A DNA stretch of 30,598 nucleotides from the NCBI GenBank assembly GCA_031288455.1, contig JAITRI010000023.1, positions 1 through 30,598 of the forward strand, read 5' to 3'. Of the stretch, positions 1 to 5,362 are shown in pieces; position 1 is the first letter of the stretch, and each line of letters opens with the position of its first letter. The notes under the pieces were generated by a model that did not search any database, had not been told where the DNA came from, and saw only the letters and a list, made by a program, of their open reading frames with translations. This DNA comes from Puniceicoccales bacterium (lineage in GTDB: Bacteria; Verrucomicrobiota; Verrucomicrobiia; Opitutales; JAIRKQ01). Made by a program: the position numbers and the translations under genes.

Positions 1-81
1 GCTATCTCACGCGCGAAGCAACCCGCATCCGCTGCGCGGTTGCGTGGGGTGCTGGGGCTGTGCCCCTGCCCGCCTTAGGCG
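1..81 (+). repeat. Double-hairpin intergenic repeat, copy 1 (degenerate)
   Basis: This is the most degenerate of six copies of a dispersed element. It starts with the shared leader (CTCACGCGCGAAGC), followed by a first stem-loop at 23-45 whose right arm carries substitutions and a second stem-loop at 51-69 with one T-T mismatch. The shared tail (CCCGCC...GGC) follows. Its left end may extend beyond the window. Together with copy 2 it fills the gene-free stretch 1-447, where I see no convincing gene. Confidence 0.75.
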
Positions 82-96
82 AAAACAAAAGCTCCC

Positions 97-162
97 GGCG
101 CCGTATTTTTAAAATGAAGTCCCCGCGCCAATGTTTTTAGTTCCCCGTGGCCTTTGTCTTTC
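97..162 (+). repeat. Flanking repeat module B, locus 1
   Basis: This short segment recurs beside the hairpin repeats at about 10309 and 21413. Shared words are GGCGCCGT followed by T-runs, GTTTTTAGTTCCCCG and CTTTGTCTTT. It separates hairpin copies 1 and 2. It has no coding character, and the T-rich/TTTTTAG pattern is its most conserved trait. Confidence 0.6.
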
Positions 163-179
163 TGGTTTCGTGGATTCCA

Positions 180-294
180 GCTATCTCACGCGCGAAGCAA
201 CCCGCATCCGCATCCGCTGCGCGGATGCGGGGGTCGCAGTGGCTGCGCCCCTGCCCGCCGGGGGCACTAAAGCGGCGCAGCGGGAATTTTAACA
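180..294 (+). repeat. Double-hairpin intergenic repeat, copy 2
   Basis: Leader GCTATCTCACGCGCGAAGC is followed by a stem-loop whose inner arms CCGCATCCGC and GCGGATGCGG enclose a TGC loop at about 208-230. A small internal duplication (CCGCATCCGCATCCGC) lies on the left arm. The second hairpin is at 236-254 (GCAGTGGC / GCCCCTGC, one mismatch). The tail ends in GGCGCAGCGGGAATTTTAA, which is echoed near copy 4. The remaining sequence to 447 shows no gene I can support. Confidence 0.8.
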
Positions 295-447
295 GAATTG
301 CACGGATGAAATCGCATCTCCAGTGGCAGTCTGTGTTCTGGACCATTTCCGTGGCAAATGCCGAAGAATGTGTGAGATTCCCAGAGGAAAGCCGCATCTG
401 CGGTGCGCCATCACATTTCATCCGAATTTATGAGGCACACCAAATGA

Positions 448-603
448 TCATTTGATGCCGTGGATCATTTCATTGACCGCATCGGACAGCATCGCAATCT
501 GTTCGCGTGTGCAATCTGACAAATTCTGCATCGATTCGCGTAAAACCTTCTGCGAAAAAACTGTCTCCGGAGCTTCGCTGTCACAATTATTTTTCATTGG
601 CAT
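448..603 (-). CDS. Hypothetical 51-aa small protein
   Basis: ATG at 603 opens a 51-codon frame ending in TGA at 448-450. The product starts MPMKNNCDSE and ends AVNEMIHGIK. It is soluble, mildly amphipathic in its second half, and has no signal peptide or membrane segment. An in-frame ATG two codons later is an alternative start. The ribosome-binding site is poor (only CACGAG upstream). It lies 37 nt downstream of another tiny ORF on the same strand, so the two may be cotranscribed. The stop codon sits inside the 14-nt palindrome CAAATGATCATTTG. I do not recognise the family, and it could be a chance ORF. Confidence 0.4.
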   Translation of the reverse strand: MPMKNNCDSEAPETVFSQKVLRESMQNLSDCTREQIAMLSDAVNEMIHGIK

Positions 604-640
604 ACTCGTGTGGTATTTATGCTAAAACGTGTGCTGCCGA

Positions 641-751
641 TTAGATGTACTGATTGCAGCGGTTTATGTGCTTCCCAATTGACATCTTCAATTGCTGCAC
701 CTGTTCGGGGTTCTTCCAATTTGCATCATTCTTTTGATTATTAGATTCCAT
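641..751 (-). CDS. Hypothetical 36-aa small protein
   Basis: ATG at 751 is preceded by AGGTGAAGGAATT, a purine-rich ribosome-binding site stronger than most in this window, and the frame closes with TAA at 641-643. The product starts MESNNQKNDA and is polar, Asn/Gln-rich and probably soluble. A -35-like TTGACG lies on the same strand (plus positions 795-800), with only a poor -10 (TAGTGA) 17 nt downstream. It would be the first gene of a two-gene unit with the 51-aa ORF. The family is not recognised. The ribosome-binding site is the main reason to believe it. Confidence 0.45.
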   Translation of the reverse strand: MESNNQKNDANWKNPEQVQQLKMSIGKHINRCNQYI

Positions 752-901
752 AATTCCTTCACCTGTAGAAATCACTATCCTAATCTTGCCTCCGCGTCAA
801 GCTATTTTTTTATTTGCCATTGTTTTGGTGCTGAGATTTTTGGCCAATAGTTTATGTTTGCCAAATCGTGCGAAATGGCTAGCCTATGGCGCATCCATGG
901 A

Positions 902-1366
902 ATGAAAAAGCGCGTAATATTCGTTTGTTCCGGGAATACTTGCCGAAGCCCAATGGCGGAATATTTGCTGAAAGCGGCATTGCGCAGGGAAAGAATTAGC
1001 GGAAAATTCACAGTCTGTTCCGCTGGGACAATGGCAATTCCTGGAATGCCCGCCAGCGATTTGGCGGTGCAGGCGATGCAAAATTTTAACGCTAAAATTG
1101 TCAGGCACAGTTCCAGGAAAATCACACAGAGGCTGCTGAATTCGGCATTTGCAATTTTTTGCATGACGGATGCCCACAGAGAATTTTTGCTGTCAATCCA
1201 TAAAAAAATTAAAGGGAAATGTTTTTTGCTGAAGGAATTTTTGAACTGCTCCAATAAAAATGTTCAGGATCCATTTTTCGGCAGCATCGGAGATTACGAG
1301 CGCATCAGGGATGACATAAACTCTGCGATGGATTCAATCTTGAAATTTTTAAAAAATGACGGTTAA
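902..1366 (+). CDS. Low-molecular-weight phosphatase, YwlE-like (candidate protein-arginine phosphatase)
   Basis: The 154-aa protein has the LMW-PTP P-loop C9-S-G-N-T-C-R15-S-P near the N-terminus and the general-acid motif DPFF at about D123, so both catalytic elements are present. Its length is normal for the family. I chose ATG 902 because the P-loop must lie within about 10 residues of the N-terminus; an in-frame ATG at 875 would add a non-homologous leader. Thr13, before Cys-Arg, matches the threonine that gives Bacillus YwlE its phosphoarginine preference, so arginine phosphatase is favoured over tyrosine phosphatase (inference). Its stop overlaps rpiB by 11 nt. A phosphatase followed by rpiB is also the order of ywlE-ywlF in Bacillus. 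Confidence 0.88.
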   Translation: MKKRVIFVCSGNTCRSPMAEYLLKAALRRERISGKFTVCSAGTMAIPGMPASDLAVQAMQNFNAKIVRHSSRKITQRLLNSAFAIFCMTDAHREFLLSIHKKIKGKCFLLKEFLNCSNKNVQDPFFGSIGDYERIRDDINSAMDSILKFLKNDG

Positions 1367-1817
1367 GCTTAGCATTGGAAACGACCACGTTGGACATAGG
1401 CTGGCTTTATTTTTGATAAAGCGGCTGAAGGATAGCGGTGCCAATATTCTCTACTACGGCGCATTTTCCGATGACAAATCCGTCGACTATCCGGACTATG
1501 CGCAGCGCGTGGCCGATGACATCGCGGAGGCAAGGAGCGATTTCGGAATTTTGGTGTGCAGGAGCGGGATTGGCATGTGCATGGCGGCCAACAAGGTGCA
1601 CAATGTGCGCGCGGCAAATTGCTGGAATGTGGAAATTTCGCAACTGTCGCGGGAGCACAACGATGCCAATGTGCTGTGCATCGGTGCGGATTTCGTCAAA
1701 ATGGACATCGCCTGTGACATCGTGCACATCTTTCTGGAGACAAAATTCTCCGGCGGACGCCATCTGAAACGGATACGGAAAATGGCAGATTTGGAAACCC
1801 TCGCCAGAAATGCCTGA
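1356..1817 (+). CDS. rpiB: Ribose-5-phosphate isomerase B family protein
   Basis: The 153-aa protein fits the RpiB/LacAB sugar-phosphate isomerase family, which interconverts ribose-5-P and ribulose-5-P in the cytoplasm. Visible landmarks are the N-terminal GNDHVGH (Asp10/His11), VDYPDYA at 43-49, the loop with the catalytic-type cysteine GILVC68RSGIGM, AANKVHNVRAA, LSREHNDANVLCIGA and the terminal FSGGRH. The usual C-G-T/S-G is C-R-S-G here, a known variation. ATG 1356 overlaps the preceding phosphatase by 11 nt, and its own end overlaps the next ORF by 8 nt, so the three genes look translationally coupled. Confidence 0.92.
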   Translation: MTVKLSIGNDHVGHRLALFLIKRLKDSGANILYYGAFSDDKSVDYPDYAQRVADDIAEARSDFGILVCRSGIGMCMAANKVHNVRAANCWNVEISQLSREHNDANVLCIGADFVKMDIACDIVHIFLETKFSGGRHLKRIRKMADLETLARNA

Positions 1818-3246
1818 GACAAAAACAGAATTCATCGGCCGCCTCGGCGAGCTAAAAAAATCATTGGGTGTCCGACTGGATATTTTGGACAGCATACATC
1901 TGTTCAAAACAAGGCAAACCATCGCAAATTTGATGCTGTTTCTGAGCAGCTGCGGCGTAAAATTTCTGAATATTGGGTCCATATTCGCACGGCTCAACGG
2001 CAGGCAAATTTCATCGTTCGCGGTGGATGAAAACATTCTAACGGCGGCGCTTTTCGGAGAAAATTTCCCCCAGGAGGATGCCATTAATTTCACCGTGTCA
2101 TTTTTCAACGGACACAATACGCAGGCATCTAGGGTGGAGTTTTCGAAATTTTGCGACAAACACGACCATTGGATAGACAGCTATTCCATGTACCGCGCAC
2201 TCGTGGAGCAAATAGGAGCAAATGATTTTTCAAAGTGGCCGGAAATATTGAGGGTATGCATCCGCAGAAATGCGGATGTCATTAAAAGGCAGCTGTCGAG
2301 GGAAATATTGCGACACAAAATACTGCAATTTTTCGCGCGAAAGCAGTTGGCTCTAATAAAGAAACTTGCCAATGACGCTGGAATTTTCCTGTGCTGCGAC
2401 TGCGATGTGCTGTGCGATGTTCTGAGCGCCGACGTCTGGAGCACCCAAAAGTCATTTTTCGTCAACAGCATATCGCAGGCGACGGTGTTCACAGGATTTC
2501 CGCCCAGTGATGTGTGCCACGGTGGCATAAAAACCACGAAAGTTCCCTATAGGATTGGATATCTGAAGAATTCAAACTACGAGCTCTTTGGGCACATGTT
2601 TTCCAATTTGCAGAGCATGGCGGATGCGATATTTCTCGTGAATGGGCATTCCATTTTCCAATACTGGGAGATCGCGTGCACGGAAAATAATCCCAAATAC
2701 GGCCGTTGGGTAAACATGCCGACTGACGTGTTCTTCAAATACTTGGACCATCACTTCAATAATTTTCCGTATCTGTTCGATTTCAATGAACCGCTGCTGC
2801 CCAGTAACGAGGTAATCTCAAAGCGACACGGCATATTGCAAATGGTCATCAGCGGCGAACCAACTGCGCACAGCTGCGACGTGTACAACCTGAGCAGGAA
2901 ACTTTTCGCCATAGCGAGCCCGATGTGCAACAGAAAAGTGCCGCACGCCAATGGTTCATCGGCGGAAGTGAAGACGTGCCTGGATAATTTCCGCGGCGGA
3001 GAATACGTGCTGTGCGTTTTGCATTTTATGGAAATTTGCGGCATTGCAAAGTGCACGGAGGAAGCGGCAATCAGCAATCCAACGCTGCACGGAAGATCTG
3101 TGGGCTCCTTCGCCTGCGTAGAACGTCCCAAAGCGGAGGAGGCGCGGCGCGTGGATGTCACGCATGCCGTTGCCCGGCCCAATGGTGCCGATGGAAAACC
3201 CGCTTGGCGTAGGATCGTGAACGCCTTCCGCAACATCTTCAGGTGA
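1810..3246 (+). CDS. GH77 4-alpha-glucanotransferase-like protein lacking catalytic residues (pseudoenzyme)
   Basis: The 478-aa product follows MalQ (amylomaltase, GH77) landmarks in order: an N-terminal segment like the MalQ beta1-alpha1 region, HWIDSYSMYRAL (120-129), a WPEILR segment, ILQFFARKQLALIKKLAND, SADVW (206-210), GFPPSDV (229-235), YWEI (285-288) and GRW (298-300). Length is close to bacterial MalQ (about 500). By eye alignment the nucleophile motif RIDH is replaced by residues around L276-V277-N278. The acid/base Glu of the EDLG motif is Asp324 in an unrelated context, and the HDN motif of the third carboxylate is absent. It should therefore be catalytically dead, perhaps binding or regulatory. 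It overlaps rpiB by 8 nt. The C-terminal 100 residues are divergent and basic. Homology is fairly sure; function is unknown. Confidence 0.72.
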   Translation: MPETKTEFIGRLGELKKSLGVRLDILDSIHLFKTRQTIANLMLFLSSCGVKFLNIGSIFARLNGRQISSFAVDENILTAALFGENFPQEDAINFTVSFFNGHNTQASRVEFSKFCDKHDHWIDSYSMYRALVEQIGANDFSKWPEILRVCIRRNADVIKRQLSREILRHKILQFFARKQLALIKKLANDAGIFLCCDCDVLCDVLSADVWSTQKSFFVNSISQATVFTGFPPSDVCHGGIKTTKVPYRIGYLKNSNYELFGHMFSNLQSMADAIFLVNGHSIFQYWEIACTENNPKYGRWVNMPTDVFFKYLDHHFNNFPYLFDFNEPLLPSNEVISKRHGILQMVISGEPTAHSCDVYNLSRKLFAIASPMCNRKVPHANGSSAEVKTCLDNFRGGEYVLCVLHFMEICGIAKCTEEAAISNPTLHGRSVGSFACVERPKAEEARRVDVTHAVARPNGADGKPAWRRIVNAFRNIFR

Positions 3247-3385
3247 TGCCGAGGAGATGTGCGCGAGATTTCACATGAGAACCGTCGAATGCCGATGAAA
3301 TTTTTCTCTAAAAACTTGACAAAATTATATTTAGACCGAGAGTCGACGCTTCTGGCTGTATATTTTGTAATTTAGAGGAGGAAAA

Positions 3386-4171
3386 ATGAGAAAGCTAGCG
3401 GTGACCGTTGCGTGGTTACTTGGATTTGGAGTGTTGTGCGCTGATGGTGATCCCATCGTATTTGTGCCAAGTGCATCGCATCTAACCGTTTCATCGGATG
3501 TGAAATTTTCTTCGGCGCGCATGTATCGCGGGCGCCGGGAGATGTCAAAGGTGTGCGAATTCAAGGTCGAAATTAGTGAGCGAATTTCCGAGGAAATGCA
3601 CGTCTACGCTGGCCTCAATGCGGTTATGGAAATTAAATGTGGAACGGCGAATAATGCATCTCCCTACTGCGGCATAATATACAATTTTCTTGGCTGCTGC
3701 ACCGCTGATTTTGGATACATTCGACATTTCTACACATCGCTACCATCATGTGTGCGCCGCTGCACAAATGAAATTTACGTGGGCCTATGCGCAAATGTGC
3801 CGCTGTCTCCGTCTCTGTATTGCTTCTATGATTTTATCCGCGATGAATTTGCGGCGGAATGCAAGATCGGCCAAAGGTTTTGGTGGTCTGAGACGCGTTT
3901 GAATGGATTTAGCGTATACCTTGGCGCCGAGATAGGATGGGACAGGGCACAGCATCCGTTCGGGGTTTCCGATACCCTAAAAAAGGGAAGTGGATACTGC
4001 TACTACAGCGTGGATGCGGATTTGATATACGCATTCAGCGAAAATGCTAAGGCGAGCATTGGAGTGTTTTATGGTGGAAATTTATCCGGATCAAAATCAT
4101 GGGCGAATGGCGGCGGCCGTACGAAAAGGTCTAACACGTGGTTGACGGCGTCAGCCAACTGCTCATTCTAA
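3386..4171 (+). CDS. Putative Cys-rich outer-membrane beta-barrel protein
   Basis: The 261-aa protein begins with a classical signal peptide (MRKLAVTVAWLLGFGVLCA). Alternating polar/aromatic stretches follow, typical of transmembrane beta strands, e.g. EIYVGLCANVPLSPSLYCFY and GFSVYLGAEIGWD, and it ends in a C-terminal phenylalanine (ANCSF) as outer-membrane barrels do. It contains 13 cysteines, unusual for a barrel. The start is set by a strong GAGGAGG ribosome-binding site at 3375-3381. A TTGACA at 3316-3321 could be a -35, but no good -10 is properly spaced. It is probably monocistronic. The overall pattern resembles short barrel families such as TIGR02001; I cannot name it more precisely. 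Confidence 0.6.
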   Translation: MRKLAVTVAWLLGFGVLCADGDPIVFVPSASHLTVSSDVKFSSARMYRGRREMSKVCEFKVEISERISEEMHVYAGLNAVMEIKCGTANNASPYCGIIYNFLGCCTADFGYIRHFYTSLPSCVRRCTNEIYVGLCANVPLSPSLYCFYDFIRDEFAAECKIGQRFWWSETRLNGFSVYLGAEIGWDRAQHPFGVSDTLKKGSGYCYYSVDADLIYAFSENAKASIGVFYGGNLSGSKSWANGGGRTKRSNTWLTASANCSF

Positions 4172-4293
4172 TGGGAGCGCGTGTGATCTAAAATTTCACG
4201 AGAACTATTCCGCTGCATCCCAGTTAGCCGCTGCGGCGTCAGAAATTTCACGAGGTTTTGATAATTTCTATGCGTGTGAAATTTCCGTGGAAT

Positions 4294-4312
4294 TTGGTCG
4301 CCTGGGCGCCAA
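4294..4312 (-). terminator. Bulged hairpin between convergent genes
   Basis: TTGG-CGCC pairs with GGCG-CCAA around a 2-nt loop with a single bulged T, six nt past the stop of the kinase-like ORF. It sits between two convergent genes, so it may help end transcripts. No T-tract follows on the minus strand, so intrinsic termination is doubtful. The same 147-nt gap also holds two copies of AAATTTCACGAG (4191-4202, 4243-4254). Confidence 0.3.
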
Positions 4313-4318
4313 TCTCCA

Positions 4319-5299
4319 TCAGTCGTCGTTTATATCATAGATAAGTTTGCTATCCTGGCGTTCGGAAGGTTCTGTCAAATCTTTGATTGGATTTCGCACC
4401 TCCACCTCTTCGGCAATCTTACCTGCCTCATCTGGGACCTCCGCTTTCGCCGATGCTTGAATATTTTCCGTGTCCTGCTGGAACTTTTTCTGCTGCAAGT
4501 ATTTTATAGTTTTCCCGTGAGCAAATGGATAAAAATTCATTGGGGTGCAAACTTCTTCTATCAGCTGCGATGTGCCCCATTCGGTCGGTTTTATTATTCT
4601 TCCCTCGCGTTTCAGCTGGTAGGCATGGGCGATGAGTGCTCCGACTCTGTTTCTTGTCGCCTCTCTTTCGTCAGGGCCAATGCCACAATCCGCAAGCATA
4701 CTGTCGTATTCGGCGAGATTTATGTTGGTAATTACCGTGAACTGCCCCTCGTCCATTATGGGAGGCGGAACGAATTTTTTTATCAGCACGTCATCGAGCT
4801 CGTCTTTTGGCGTGCTAGCATTAGTTCCTAGAATCGATGGCATTGCATTGCCCTTTGGATCTGTCCACGTGATTCCGCCGGTGTATGGAATCCGTGAAAC
4901 TGCGAGTGATTTTTGCTGGTCGGAAGGTGGGAATGCTAGGTCGTTGTCAAATGCCTTTATTTCGATATCGCCGCCACCATTCGTCTGTTTAACTTTAATA
5001 TTTTCGCCGTGTCCATCGACCTGCCCAGTAATGACATGGTTGATCTGTATCCACGCTTCCTGGCGCCTAAATTCTCCATTTTTTCTAAGCTCCTCAATTT
5101 TTTGGTGGTCCATGTCGGACAGTGCCGTTCCTTCGACAAATTCAGAGCCAATGTACGTTTTGCCGTCTTTGTCCAAGGCTCCAAAGGATTTTACCATGAC
5201 ATTTTTAACGACAATGTCGCGACTTTTCCCGATCTCACCCAGCATATCCTGTGTCCTTGAGGTCGCAATGTTGTTCGCGTAGAAATTGATATTTCCCAC
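4319..5299 (-). CDS. C-terminal half of an atypical kinase-like protein, downstream of an in-frame TGA
   Basis: Read from GTG 5299 this is 326 aa, but the frame is open back to the TGA at 5363-5365 that ends the upstream ORF, in the same frame. Motifs resemble PI3/PI4-kinase-type atypical kinases: TYIGSEFVEG (48-57) like beta5-hinge, catalytic-loop-like D95-G-H97-G-E-N100-I, and metal-binding-like F-D118-N-D-L-A-F-P, close to the DNGLAFP of type II PI4-kinases. The matching N-lobe lies upstream of the TGA. The tail is Glu/Asp/Lys-rich. GTG 5299 has no good ribosome-binding site, so independent translation is uncertain. It may be a readthrough product, a separately started fragment or a pseudogene fragment. 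The kinase call is inference from motif spacing. Confidence 0.5.
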   Translation of the reverse strand: MGNINFYANNIATSRTQDMLGEIGKSRDIVVKNVMVKSFGALDKDGKTYIGSEFVEGTALSDMDHQKIEELRKNGEFRRQEAWIQINHVITGQVDGHGENIKVKQTNGGGDIEIKAFDNDLAFPPSDQQKSLAVSRIPYTGGITWTDPKGNAMPSILGTNASTPKDELDDVLIKKFVPPPIMDEGQFTVITNINLAEYDSMLADCGIGPDEREATRNRVGALIAHAYQLKREGRIIKPTEWGTSQLIEEVCTPMNFYPFAHGKTIKYLQQKKFQQDTENIQASAKAEVPDEAGKIAEEVEVRNPIKDLTEPSERQDSKLIYDINDD

Positions 5300-5332
5300 A
5301 CGCTCAGCTGATACAGTCGACCGTAAAAGTGT

Positions 5333-5351
5333 AGGACCAGATCCTGGTCCT
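5333..5351 (-). promoter_or_regulatory. Perfect stem-loop 11 nt downstream of the in-frame TGA
   Basis: AGGACCAG and CTGGTCCT form a perfect 8-bp stem with a 3-nt loop. On the transcript the stem starts 11 nt after the TGA at 5363-5365, inside the open frame that continues into the kinase C-lobe. A hairpin at that distance could promote stop-codon readthrough. It lacks the loop GU and bulged U needed by SelB on E. coli SECIS elements, so selenocysteine insertion is not supported. The encoded peptide (GPGSGP) looks like a flexible linker. Confidence 0.45.
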
Positions 5352-5362
5352 GTTATTTGTAC

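Noticed and set aside
147..455. 102-aa plus-strand ORF at the left end
   Set aside because: It runs straight through repeat copy 2 and its product is low-complexity Arg/Pro/Ala sequence from the hairpins; no ribosome-binding site and no family resemblance.
4632..5282. 216-aa plus-strand ORF opposite the kinase-like C-terminal half
   Set aside because: The minus strand has kinase-like motifs and continuity with the upstream frame; the plus ORF is Ser/Pro-rich shadow sequence.
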